Below are positions 1-7,412 of a stretch of 9,266 nucleotides of DNA, in pieces; positions within the stretch are counted from its first letter, which is position 1, and each line of letters opens with the position of its first letter. The position numbers and the translations under genes were made by a program. The DNA is from CAYTSW01 sp964440605 (lineage in GTDB: Bacteria; Planctomycetota; Phycisphaerae; Phycisphaerales; UBA1924), in the NCBI GenBank assembly GCA_964440605.1, contig CAYTSW010000114.1, positions 1 through 9,266 on the forward strand. The letters run 5' to 3'. The notes below the pieces were generated by a model, which was given only the letters and a program-made list of their open reading frames with translations, did not search any database and was not told the DNA's origin.

Positions 1-177
1 TCTAGTAATCTGCTTTTCGATCACCATGCTCATCCTCGATCCACACCTCGTGCGCGCTTCATACCGGGAGCGTTGCCGTCTTGGTGATCGGCGCACGCTG
101 CGCGAGAAGCTCACCGATCCGAGTTCCGCCCGATTGTCTGCGAAAGAGGAGTAGTTCGAGCGTCGAGCCGTGGAGGC
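1..177. other. left-edge non-coding stretch
   Basis: This is the region downstream of the anti-sigma-like gene. Both strands are partly open. On the plus strand, frame 2 is open from the edge to a TAG at 152-154 (50 codons, with an ATG at 26). On the minus strand a frame is open from inside the anti-sigma gene to a TGA at 59-61 and, after that stop, to a TAG near base 2. Neither has a convincing start, motif or codon bias, and I recognise neither. It could hold the end of a neighbouring gene or a decayed fragment. Confidence 0.35.
86..119. terminator. possible terminator hairpin after the anti-sigma gene
   Basis: GATCGG (86-91) and CCGATC (114-119) form an inverted repeat. Nested inside it is GCGCA-CGC-TGCGC (91-103), a perfect 5-bp stem with a 3-base loop. 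It lies about 60-90 bases after the stop of the anti-sigma-like gene. No U-tract follows, and short inverted repeats are frequent in sequence this GC-rich, so this is a weak call. Confidence 0.25.
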
Positions 178-1134
178 CTACCGGTCGCCCCGGACGAGCT
201 TGGCGTCGCGGGCGGGGGCTTTCATCGCCGTGCGGGCGGCTTCGAGGGAGGCGGCGTCTTTGGCATAGAGGTAGTGCAGGGCGCCGTCGCACTTCCAGAC
301 GACGAGTCGGCCGTCGCTCGTGTCGCAGTCGGCGGTGAAGCAGTGCTCCTGGCACATGCCCTCGACGCGCTCGCCCGTCTCCTGGATGAAGAGGCTCAGG
401 GTGCTGCGGGACTCGTTGGCGGGGCGGTAGATGAGGTGGACCGAGCGGCCCTCGCCGGGGATGGCGCAGGGGCCGAGGCCGGCGAAGGTGAAGCCGGCGT
501 CTTCGAGGCGCTCGAGCTTGCCGCGCAGGTCTTCGGGGACGAAGGAGAGATAGTCGTCGACGTGTTCGACGGCTTCGTCGATGGTGCGCAAAGAGAACTT
601 GCGCTCGTAGTACGCGCCGAAGTCGGAGCAGGACTCGTGAGCGCGGGTGACGTAGCTGGAGACCGCGGCGGCTTCCCGGATGGTGAACGGGGAATCGGGG
701 GCGGGGCCCGTGGCGCGGTTGATGCCCGCGACGACCAGCGTGACGGCCAAGGCGATGGCGGCTGCGGCGGCGAGCCACTGCGGAGCGGAGCGCGCCCAGA
801 ACGACCGATCGCGTGTGTCCCCCATCGCGGGTCGCAGGACGCCTTCGTCACCCGCGCCCGCGACGGTGACACTCGCGGCACTCGCGTCGGCCTCGGCCCG
901 CATGGCGGTCAGCAGGCGTTCACGCAATCCGTCCGGTGCGGCGTCGGCACCCATGACGCGGTTCACCGACTCTCGCAGGCCCTGCTCGAAGGCGATGCGG
1001 GCCTGATCGCCGGCTTGGTCCGCGGACTCGTCCGAAACGGGCGGGTCGTCCGGGAACTCGCCGTCGGCCCGGGCGCGCAGTCGCGTGGATCGGGGCCAAT
1101 CGCCGGGAGAGTTATACGGAAACTGTTCGGTCAT
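178..1134 (-). CDS. membrane-anchored anti-sigma factor-like protein
   Basis: This is probably the partner of the sigma factor encoded just upstream, holding it inactive at the cytoplasmic membrane. From the ATG at 1134 the protein has 318 residues. A GTG six bases earlier (1140) is also possible; neither start has a clear ribosome binding site. Residues about 45-85 are helical and charged, with an L-R-E-S-V...G-L-R-E-R-L pattern often seen in sigma-binding anti-sigma domains. A single membrane segment of Ala, Ile, Leu and Val spans about 121-138. The C-terminal part (140-318) should lie outside the cytoplasm. It is unusually Cys-rich: C169, C223, then C261, C265 and C270 close together with H264, and C282. 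There is no N-terminal H-x3-C-x2-C zinc motif as in ZAS anti-sigma factors. The gene lies 43 bases after the sigma gene stop, so co-transcription is likely. The role is inferred from position, topology and general pattern, not from a diagnostic motif. Confidence 0.75.
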   Translation of the reverse strand: MTEQFPYNSPGDWPRSTRLRARADGEFPDDPPVSDESADQAGDQARIAFEQGLRESVNRVMGADAAPDGLRERLLTAMRAEADASAASVTVAGAGDEGVLRPAMGDTRDRSFWARSAPQWLAAAAAIALAVTLVVAGINRATGPAPDSPFTIREAAAVSSYVTRAHESCSDFGAYYERKFSLRTIDEAVEHVDDYLSFVPEDLRGKLERLEDAGFTFAGLGPCAIPGEGRSVHLIYRPANESRSTLSLFIQETGERVEGMCQEHCFTADCDTSDGRLVVWKCDGALHYLYAKDAASLEAARTAMKAPARDAKLVRGDR

Positions 1135-1177
1135 GCACACACCGGATTGTTGAAGTGCGACGGGAAAGGCTGTGCGT

Positions 1178-1723
1178 TCACCGACTCCAACCCCTTTCCG
1201 CGGCCATTTCTTCCAGGGCGTCGGCCAAAACCTTACGCGCGCGGTGCAACCGGCTCATGATCGTCCCGATCGGCACGTCAAGCACGGCGGCGATTTCTCG
1301 GTACTTCATCCCCTCGACCCCCCAGAGCAGGAGCACCTCGCGGTGTTCGGGGCTCAGCTCTTCGATGGCGTGCTTGATGCGCTCGTCGACGTGGTCCCAG
1401 TCGAGCGATCGCAGATCCCACGCGGGCGGTGCGTCGTCCGGGAGCCCTTCGCGCTGGTCGGCCTCGAAGAACTCCTCGACGGCGGTCGGCCCGCGGCTCT
1501 CGCGTTTGACGCGGCTGTAGAAGGTGTGGTGCAGGATGGTAAAGAGCCACGAGCGCATTCCGCCGCCCTTTTCCTCGAAGCGTTCGCTGGAGCGGATGGC
1601 CTTGAGGTAGGTCTCCTGGACGAGGTCCTGGGCCTCGTCGGGGTGGCGCGAGAGCTGAAGCGCCATGCGGTAGACGGCGTCCATGTGCTCGAGGGCGAGT
1701 TGTTCAAACTGGCTGCGTTCCAA
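1178..1723 (-). CDS. ECF-type RNA polymerase sigma factor
   Basis: An alternative sigma factor that would direct RNA polymerase to its own promoter set. From the TTG at 1723 the protein has 181 residues, the usual ECF size. Sigma region 2 covers about 3-75, with the core-binding segment D-E-A-Q-D-L-V-Q-E-T-Y (29-39) and the aromatic -10 recognition part R-S-W-L-F-T-I-L-H-H-T (57-67). An acidic linker covers 76-112. Region 4 covers about 113-167, with a helix-turn-helix Y-R-E-I-A-A-V-L-D-V-P-I-G-T-I-M-S-R-L-H-R-A-R (141-163). I chose TTG because GGAG (1730-1733) lies exactly 6 bases upstream and homology-like sequence begins there. The only other upstream start, GTG at 1855, would add 44 residues of low-complexity sequence running through two inverted repeats. 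The gene is followed by the anti-sigma-like gene, a standard arrangement. The target promoters cannot be read from this window. Confidence 0.93.
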   Translation of the reverse strand: MERSQFEQLALEHMDAVYRMALQLSRHPDEAQDLVQETYLKAIRSSERFEEKGGGMRSWLFTILHHTFYSRVKRESRGPTAVEEFFEADQREGLPDDAPPAWDLRSLDWDHVDERIKHAIEELSPEHREVLLLWGVEGMKYREIAAVLDVPIGTIMSRLHRARKVLADALEEMAAERGWSR

Positions 1724-1729
1724 GCAGGG

Positions 1730-1733
1730 CTCC
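1730..1733 (-). promoter_or_regulatory. ribosome binding site deciding the sigma start
   Basis: GGAG on the minus strand, 6 bases before the TTG at 1723. It favours the 181-residue form of the sigma factor over the 225-residue form from GTG 1855. Confidence 0.55.
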
Positions 1734-1756
1734 GTGGCGTCATCGCAGCGCGACCT

Positions 1757-1780
1757 GTACCGGAAGGCCGGTACCGTACC
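1757..1780. repeat. overlapping palindromes upstream of the sigma gene
   Basis: GTACCGG-AAGG-CCGGTAC (1757-1774) is a perfect 7-bp inverted repeat with a 4-base loop. It overlaps GGTAC-C-GTACC (1770-1780), so GTACC occurs three times (1757, 1771, 1776). The element ends 33 bases before the TTG start of the sigma gene. It could be an operator, an RNA hairpin in the leader, or chance. No -35/-10 pair could be assigned with confidence. Confidence 0.45.
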
Positions 1781-1848
1781 AGCAACCGCCTGGTTGTGGT
1801 GCGGAGGAGATCGGCGCTCCAGAGGTGTGGGGTCGGCGTCCTTTCCCT

Positions 1849-1895
1849 GCGGCACTGACCCAGCGAAGTCGGGGGCAATGGCACCCGAGTGCCGC
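1849..1895. terminator. inverted repeat directly after the VWA gene
   Basis: GCGGCACT (1849-1856) and AGTGCCGC (1888-1895) are perfect 8-bp arms, starting two bases after the VWA stop codon. A second, competing hairpin, GGCAC-CCGA-GTGCC (1880-1893), shares the right arm. The position fits a transcription terminator or mRNA 3'-end stabiliser for the VWA gene. There is no U-tract, so it is not a classical intrinsic terminator. Palindromes of this general look (GGCACY...RGTGCC) resemble dispersed repeats of planctomycetes; that comparison is from memory. Confidence 0.45.
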
Positions 1896-1897
1896 TG

Positions 1898-4800
1898 TCA
1901 CTCGTCGTTGCCGCGGGCGCGGCGTTTGGCGGCGAGCAGTCCGCTCATGGTGTCTTTCTCCTCGGACTTCTCCTCGGGCTTGGACGGCGGCTGATCGGGA
2001 CGCTTGTCGGGGGCGCCGTCGCGGCCCGGGCCTTTGAGCTGGTCGAGCATTTTGGCGCGCATGGCCCGGCGTCGCTCGTCGCGTTCGGCGGCTTCGCGCC
2101 GGGCCTTGGCGAGCTGCTCGGTGCTGGCGCCGGCGGCCTGCTGTTCGGACGATGTGGCGGTCGTTCGGCGGGAGTGGGGGGGGGGGGGGTCGCGGGGGTT
2201 GTTTTGGGTTGGGTTTGGCTGGTTGCGGGCGGGGCGGCCGGGTGTTTCGTCGGNNNNNNNNNNGGAAGCGAAGGGGGGCGCGTTCGCGGGGTTGGTTCGG
2301 ATCGGGCTTGGGCTGCTGGCGCGCGGAGCCGGTGGTCTTGAGCTGGCCGACGGTCGCGGCGACCTGGCCCGAGCGGGAGCGGACGGCGGAGGCGGCGGAC
2401 TCGCGGACTTCGGCGACGAGTTCGCGGGTGAGCAGGCGGTCCCAGGCGATGCGGCGGGTGCCGACATCGAGCGCGAAGACGAAGAGGGCCCAGGCGGTGA
2501 GCAGGGGCCAGAGCGGGGTCGCGGCGCGGGTGGGTTCGAGGTCGCGCCGGTCGAAGAGTTCGCGGGCGTCGGGGCTGGCGAGGCTGAGGAGGCGCCCGCC
2601 CGAGGCATCGGCGATGGCCTGGAGCGTGCCGATGTTGGAGCGCAGGCGTGCGAGTTCGGGGCCGACGGCTCGGGAGGCGCCGCCGGTGAGCCCGGCGAGG
2701 CTGCGGCCGCCGCGCATGGGTTGGAGGGTGACGACGTAGTTGCCCTGGAGTTGGGCGTCGGTGCGTGTTTCGTAGACGCCGGGGCCGACCTGGTTGAGGC
2801 GGATGTCGCGAGTGGAGTTGTCGGGGAGGTAGAGGGTGCCGGGGATGGTGAGGAGGTCGATGGGGTCGCCCTGCTGGTCGAAGGCGTCGACGCGGACGAT
2901 GAGTTCGTCGCCCTCGACCTCGGTGGTGAGTTCGTAGCCGGTGTCTTCGGAGGAGCGTGCGATGGTGCGTGTGAGCTGGGTCCAGAGGCGCCCGAAGCCG
3001 GGCCAACCCTGGACCCAGTCGCGCGCCCAGCCTTCGGCCTCGGCGTCGGAGGTGAAGGCGGCGACCTGCCCTCGGCCGACGAACCAGTGGGCGAGCAGGG
3101 GCTCGTCCTCGCCCGTGACCATGGCGGTGGTGACGAGGGGATCGTCGCGTTGCTGCGAGAGCACGAGGCCGCGGAGCGGGGGCATGCTCCGCGTGTCGAG
3201 CCCCGCGATGACGGGGGAGCCGGTGCGGAGGACGACGGGATCGACGCGGCCCTGGCGGATGAGGGGCTGGCGGATGACGCGGATCTCTTTGAGGAAGATG
3301 CGCGGGAGGGTTTCGGGGTCGATGACCTGGTAGGGCACGCCGCCGCTGGCGGTGGCGAGAACGGGCAGGGCGTCCTGATCGGCGGCGTCGCCGACGGCGA
3401 TGGTGGAGACGGTGATGCCTTCGTCGGCGAGCTGTTGGCCGAGTTGGAGGTTGCGTTGGGCGGTGGCGCCGGCGGACATGCCGTCGGTGAGGACGATCAT
3501 GTGCTTGATGTTGGCGTCGGCCTGTCGGAGGGCGGAGGCGGCGGCGTCGATGGCGGGGTACATGTTGGTCCCGCCACCGGGCGTGATGCTGCGGACGCGT
3601 TGGGCGGTGACGTCGGGCTCGGTGTTGCGCGCGATCGGCTGGACGATCTGGAAGGTGGAGTTGAAGGAGACGACCATGACGAGGTCGGTGGTGTCGAGGG
3701 TGGTGATGGCCAGAGCGGCGGCTTCGTTGGCGATCTCCTGCTGGGTGCGCGCGCCGCCCAGGACGTTGCGCGACATCGAGCCGCTGGAGTCGAGGACGAA
3801 GGCGATGGCGGCGGAGGGGGTGATGATCTGCTCGGGCAGGTCGAGGATGACGGGGAGGATGGGCTCGAGGGGCGAGCCGTTCCAGAGCCCGGCGCCGAAG
3901 GAGTCGTCGCCGCCGACCATGATGAGCCCGCCTCCGAGAGTCTGGACGTAGTCGACGAGGTTGCGTTGGACGATCTCGTTGACGTCGGGGCGGCCGACGT
4001 TGTCGAGGATGATCAGCTCGTGTTGCTGGAGTTGGAGGAGGTTGGTGGACAGGTCGGTCGGCGACTTGATGTCGACGCGTGAGCCGGCGTCGCGCAGGAC
4101 GCGCACGAGGGCGGAGCGATCGGCGTCGCCGCGCCCGTCGACGAGCAGGACGGAGCCTTCCCCGGGCGAGACAGTGAAGGCCTCGGCGCGGTTGTTGGCG
4201 ACGATGCCGTCGTCGGTGGGGTCGTCGGGGGTGAAGATTGGCGTGAAGGCATGGAGCTTGCGGTCGGAAAGGGGGACCTCGACGGGGATGACGGTGCGGC
4301 CCTCGCGCAGCGCGACACGCCGGCTCATGCCGGGATCGCGGCCGTTGATGTCGATCGCGCGGTCGTTGTAGACGAGGTCGAGCGTGCCGGTGGTTGCGTG
4401 GGTGGAGCGCAGGACGACGCGGACGACGGCGGCGGACTCCTTCTGCGCGCGGGGCGGGGCGTCGACGCGCTCGATCATCACCTCGTTGCGCACGCGGTAG
4501 GTGATGGGGACGACGTCGATCTGGGCGCCGGTGCTGGCGGCGAGCTCGCGCGCGGTGGCGGCGGCGTCGCCTCGGGTCTCGTTGCCGTCGGAGATGAGGA
4601 CGACGCGACGGGCGGCGTCGGGCGGGAAGAGGGCTTCGGCGAACTCGAGGGCGCCGGCGATGTCCGAGCCGTCGGTCATCTGATAGTCGATCCCGCGTTC
4701 GCCGATGGTGACGGGGCGCGGGGTGGCGACGGCGATGGCCGAGCCGTCGAAGACCACGACGCCGAGGAGGTCTTCATCGGTGCGGTCTTTATCGACGCCC

Positions 4801-5123
4801 TCGAGCCACGCGCGGACGGCCTCGGCCCAGCTCAGATCGTTGCCGTCGGCGTCGGTCCCGAACTCCCCGAAGGCGTCGCCGAAGGTGCGCACGGACTCGG
4901 AGACGTCGACGACGGCGACGACGGCGAGGCGCTGCGTTTCGCGCACCGCCGACGCGCCGGCGAGGATCATCGCCAGCAGGAGGAGCAGCGCGGCGCGGGC
5001 GGCGACGGCGGTCCAACGCCGGGCGACGCTCATGCCGTGGAGCCAGCGCAGGCCGGTCCACGCGACGGGGATCGCGAGCAGGACGAGCAGGAGGAGCTCG
5101 GGTTGGGCGAAGGTGAGGCCCAT
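1898..5123 (-). CDS. double-VWA, GATase-like membrane protein (interrupted by assembly gap)
   Basis: A large membrane protein of about 1,074 residues, start ATG 5123, stop TGA 1898-1900. In order: membrane segments at about 9-28 and 38-59 with an Arg-rich loop between them; VWA domain 1 (about 66-215) with a metal-site motif D73-V-S75-E-S77 and I-S-D179-G; a stretch without clear motif; a glutamine-amidotransferase-like fold (about 323-412, V-L-L-V-D-G ... I-I-L-D-N ... G-G-G-L-I-M-V-G-G) without the G-x-C-x-G nucleophile; VWA domain 2 (about 438-612) with D445-S-S447-G-S449, G-G-G-T519-N and L-T-D547-G; a probable beta-rich domain (730-800); a third membrane segment (870-887); and a basic, Pro-rich, then charged helical tail in the cytoplasm. 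The Arg distribution places the VWA domains outside. The last 117 residues (from 2251) are in a different frame from the part before the gap. The 3,216 known bases equal 1,072 codons, so the true gap must be a multiple of 3, not 10. BatA-like proteins share this build; the exact function is unknown. Confidence 0.88.
2176..2189. repeat. homopolymer of 14 G (C14 in the VWA gene)
   Basis: A run of 14 G on the plus strand reads as C14 in the VWA gene and codes for a proline run in its cytoplasmic tail, about 65 bases from the assembly gap. As written, the tract keeps the frame that leads to the natural C-terminus. A change of one or two bases would replace the last roughly 92 residues. It may be a sequencing artefact in length or a slippage-prone tract. 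Confidence 0.9.
2254..2263. other. assembly gap (10 N)
   Basis: Ten N bases inside the VWA gene. Frame analysis on both sides shows that the real length must be divisible by three if the gene is intact. The placeholder length therefore does not reflect the true sequence and creates a false frameshift. Confidence 0.98.
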
Positions 5124-5222
5124 CGGGAGATGGTAGGGGTGGGCGTGTTGCGGGTTGATGGGAGGAAGCGGTTCGCAGGGGCGCGGAGGGGGCAGAAGAC
5201 GCGGAGGGGGAAAGCGGTGGGA
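5124..5222. other. spacer between small gene and VWA gene
   Basis: A purine-rich (plus strand) spacer of 99 bases. No -10/-35 pair and no ribosome binding site are visible before the VWA ATG. It contains the 22-base motif at 5170-5191 that recurs before the ABC exporter gene. Confidence 0.5.
5170..5191 (-). repeat. 22-base motif, copy 1
   Basis: On the minus strand the core reads CCCTCCGCGCCCCTGCG. It matches 19 of 22 bases with the copy at 7360-7381. It lies 46 bases before the VWA start. C/T-rich sequence of this kind (CTCTGCGCCTCTGCG) is widespread between genes in several phyla, which I know from general experience, so a local regulatory role is not established. Confidence 0.5.
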
Positions 5223-5459
5223 TCAGGCGGATGGTTCACTCTGGCCGTGCGCGCGTTTCGACGTGGTTGCGCGCTTGCTGGTCGAGGCAAGGGGCGACTG
5301 GTGCTCGAAGCCGTCGGGGGCGGCGTCGAAGATGAACTCGTGGTAGAGGCTGAGCCAGGCTGCGAGGACGCTGGCGGGGGTGAGCCGCCTGGCCTTCATC
5401 CGGTAGCGTGGGCGGAAGATAGCTTCTTCGGTCGGGCTGTTGCTTGTCGGCTGAGTCAT
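5223..5459 (-). CDS. unrecognised 78-residue protein
   Basis: A small protein that I do not recognise, start ATG 5459, stop TGA 5223-5225. A TAAGG ribosome binding site (5466-5470) stands 6 bases before the ATG, and the gene begins 26 bases after the ABC exporter stop, so it is probably read from the same transcript. The middle (about 18-50) has a basic patch Y-R-M-K-A-R-R-L followed by a likely helix with W, Y and F (L-A-A-W-L-S-L-Y-H-E-F-I-F). The N-terminus and the C-terminus (T-S-K-R-A repeated twice, then Q-S-E-P-S-A) look disordered. There is no Cys, no signal peptide and no clear membrane span. Codons are as GC3-rich as in the neighbouring genes, which supports real coding. Confidence 0.65.
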   Translation of the reverse strand: MTQPTSNSPTEEAIFRPRYRMKARRLTPASVLAAWLSLYHEFIFDAAPDGFEHQSPLASTSKRATTSKRAHGQSEPSA

Positions 5460-5485
5460 GGCGTGCCTTACCGCGATGGCTCCGC

Positions 5486-7312
5486 TCACCCGCGCGAGGC
5501 GACTTCGAGCTGGTGGCGGGCGAGGTCGCGGTAGAGGGTGCAGCGGTCGAGCAGGTCGGCGTGGGCGCCGACGTCGACGATGCGGCCGGCGTCCATCACC
5601 ACGATGCGGTCGGCGTGCACCACTGTGCTCAGGCGGTGCGCGACGACGAGGCACGTGCGCCCCTTGGCGAAGCCCTGCACCGCTTCGGTGATCTTCGCCT
5701 CGCTCTCGGCGTCGATCATGCTGGTGGCCTCGTCCATGATGAGGATGCGCGGCTGGCGCGCAATCGCCCGCGCGATCGAGAGGCGTTGACGTTGTCCGCC
5801 CGACAGACCTGCGCCGGCATCGCCGAGCATGGTGTCGTAGGCGTCGGGCAGTTCTTGGATGAAGTCGTGGGCGCGGGCGGCTTGGGCGGCGTGGATGATG
5901 TGATCGCGCGGGGGGTCGTCGAGGCCGTAGGCGATGTTGTCGAAGACCGAGCCGCGGAAGAGGACGGTTTCCTGCGTGACGACGGCCATCTGTTCGCGGA
6001 GGGAGGCGAGGTCGACGGTGGCGACGTCGGTGTCGTCGATGCGGACTTCGCCTTGGGCGGGATCGAAGAGGCGTGGGACGAGGCCGAGGAGAGTGGTCTT
6101 TCCGGAGCCGTTCGGGCCGACGAAGGCGACGGTCTCGCCGAAGTTGATTTCGAGGGAGACGTCGTCGAGGGCGGGGCGGTCGGCGTGGTCGTAGGAGAAG
6201 GCGACGTGGTCGAAGGTGATGGATCGTTCGTGGGGCGGGAGTTCGGGGCGGCCCCTGCCGAGCCACGCGTCTTCGGTGGGCTTGTCGATGAGTTGTGCGA
6301 TGCGTTGGCCGGCGGCCTCGGCGACCTGGAGGTCCTGAACGATGGCGTTGAGGGGTTTGAGCGACTGGCCCGCGATGGCGAGCGAGCCGAGGGCGACGAT
6401 GAAGTTCTCGACTTCGAGTTGCCCGTCGATGATGGCTTTGACGGCGATGAGCGCGAGGGTGCCGAGGGCGCTGATGGCGATGAGCTCGGTGAGCGGACCG
6501 GTGAGGGCGCGGGCGGTGCGGGCTTTGAGTTGTTGTCTGAGGACTTCCTCGTTGCGGTGCGTGAAGCGCTCGACTTCGACGGCTTCGGTGTGGTGGACCT
6601 TGACGACGCGCAGGCCGCTGAGCGCTTCGGAGGCGACGCCGAGGAGGCGGCCCTGTCCGCGCATGGCGGCCTTGGAGGCGCGGCGGATGCGCTTGGCGAG
6701 CTTGCGGATGACGAGGAAGAGCAGCGGGGCGACGGCGAGGGTGATGAGCGAGAGGCGCCACTCGATGATGAAGGCGGCGGCGAGGGCGAAGGCGCCCTTG
6801 GTGGTTTGCGCGATGGCCTTGTTGGTGACCGCCTGGAAGCCGCGGCCCAGGGCGTTGGTGTCGGAGATGACGCGCGAGAGCAGGTCGGAGCCGTGGCCTT
6901 TGGCGGCGATGACGAGCGGCAGGCGCATGAGGCGGTCAAAGGCGTGGACGCGGATGTCGGCAACGGTGCGCAGGGAGACGGTGATGGAGAGGTACGCGTG
7001 GAAGAAGTTGGCCGCGGCGCCGATGAGCGTGAGGACGCCCAGCGCGACGACGGCGACGAGGACGGACTGGAAGCGGTCGTCGGGGAGGGCTGCGATCCAC
7101 TGGTCGGGGATGATGCCGGCGAGCTTGGCGTCGATCTCGCGGACCTCGGCGGCCATGGAGCCTTCGTCGCGCACGATGACGTTGAGGATAGGTGCTAATG
7201 CGACGAGACCCGCGCCCAGACCGCCCGCGGAGATGAAAGCCAGCACCACCGCGACCGACAGCTTGGCGCGGTAGCGCAGGAGCGGCTTGAGGAATCGACG
7301 GAAGTGACGCAT
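5486..7312 (-). CDS. MsbA-type ABC exporter, fused permease and ATPase
   Basis: A half-transporter of 608 residues that should work as a homodimer in the cytoplasmic membrane, using ATP to export a lipid or other hydrophobic substrate. The N-terminal part (about 1-325) is the six-helix type 1 exporter domain, with clear hydrophobic stretches at about 18-47, 83-108, 172-202 and 276-312. The ATPase domain (about 364-600) is complete: Walker A G-P-N-G-S-G-K-T-T (399-407), Q-loop Q447, signature L-S-G-G-Q (503-507), Walker B I-L-I-M-D-E (523-528) and switch H559. The D-loop reads S-M-I-D instead of the common S-A-L-D. Start ATG 7312 has no clear ribosome binding site. The length fits the MsbA/lipid exporter group, but the substrate cannot be told from sequence, so I give no gene symbol. 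The gene is preceded by a long structured leader and followed closely by the 78-residue gene. Confidence 0.95.
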   Translation of the reverse strand: MRHFRRFLKPLLRYRAKLSVAVVLAFISAGGLGAGLVALAPILNVIVRDEGSMAAEVREIDAKLAGIIPDQWIAALPDDRFQSVLVAVVALGVLTLIGAAANFFHAYLSITVSLRTVADIRVHAFDRLMRLPLVIAAKGHGSDLLSRVISDTNALGRGFQAVTNKAIAQTTKGAFALAAAFIIEWRLSLITLAVAPLLFLVIRKLAKRIRRASKAAMRGQGRLLGVASEALSGLRVVKVHHTEAVEVERFTHRNEEVLRQQLKARTARALTGPLTELIAISALGTLALIAVKAIIDGQLEVENFIVALGSLAIAGQSLKPLNAIVQDLQVAEAAGQRIAQLIDKPTEDAWLGRGRPELPPHERSITFDHVAFSYDHADRPALDDVSLEINFGETVAFVGPNGSGKTTLLGLVPRLFDPAQGEVRIDDTDVATVDLASLREQMAVVTQETVLFRGSVFDNIAYGLDDPPRDHIIHAAQAARAHDFIQELPDAYDTMLGDAGAGLSGGQRQRLSIARAIARQPRILIMDEATSMIDAESEAKITEAVQGFAKGRTCLVVAHRLSTVVHADRIVVMDAGRIVDVGAHADLLDRCTLYRDLARHQLEVASRG

Positions 7313-7359
7313 GCGTGGTTGGAGTGTGGCAGGTTTGGGGGGCTGGGTCTACGTCGAGG

Positions 7360-7381
7360 GGTACGCAGAGGCGCAGAGGGG
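7360..7381 (-). repeat. 22-base motif, copy 2
   Basis: On the minus strand the core reads CCCTCTGCGCCTCTGCG, 19 of 22 bases identical with the copy at 5170-5191. It lies 47 bases before the ABC exporter start, one base different from the spacing of copy 1 before the VWA start. Confidence 0.5.
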
Positions 7382-7412
7382 ACGGAGGTTGCAGAGCAGA
7401 GACTGAGTGAGG

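Noticed and set aside
2..154. Plus-strand frame open from the left edge (50 codons)
   Set aside because: No recognisable motif, only moderate GC3 and no ribosome site; too short to support as the end of a gene.
59..177. Minus-strand frame continuing after the anti-sigma gene to a TGA at 59-61
   Set aside because: It overlaps the anti-sigma gene out of frame and has no start of its own; it could be a decayed gene end but nothing proves this.
274..1260. Plus-strand open frame antisense to the anti-sigma gene
   Set aside because: Gly/Ala-rich shadow without motif; the minus-strand protein has a clean membrane segment and an operon partner.
1724..1855. N-terminal extension of the sigma factor from GTG 1855
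   Set aside because: 44 residues of non-conserved-looking sequence passing through two inverted repeats; TTG 1723 has a good ribosome site and gives the normal ECF length.
2004..4082. Long plus-strand open frame of 692 codons antisense to the VWA gene
   Set aside because: Its translation is Gly/Asp/Glu/Val-rich low complexity without motifs, as expected opposite a GC3-rich gene, and the minus strand carries recognisable VWA domains.
4251..5534. Plus-strand open frame of 427 codons across the VWA start and spacer
   Set aside because: Low-complexity Gly/Asp/Glu-rich translation that crosses the gene boundary; no motif.
5444..7198. Plus-strand open frame of 584 codons antisense to the ABC exporter
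   Set aside because: Low-complexity shadow; the minus strand holds all ABC ATPase motifs.
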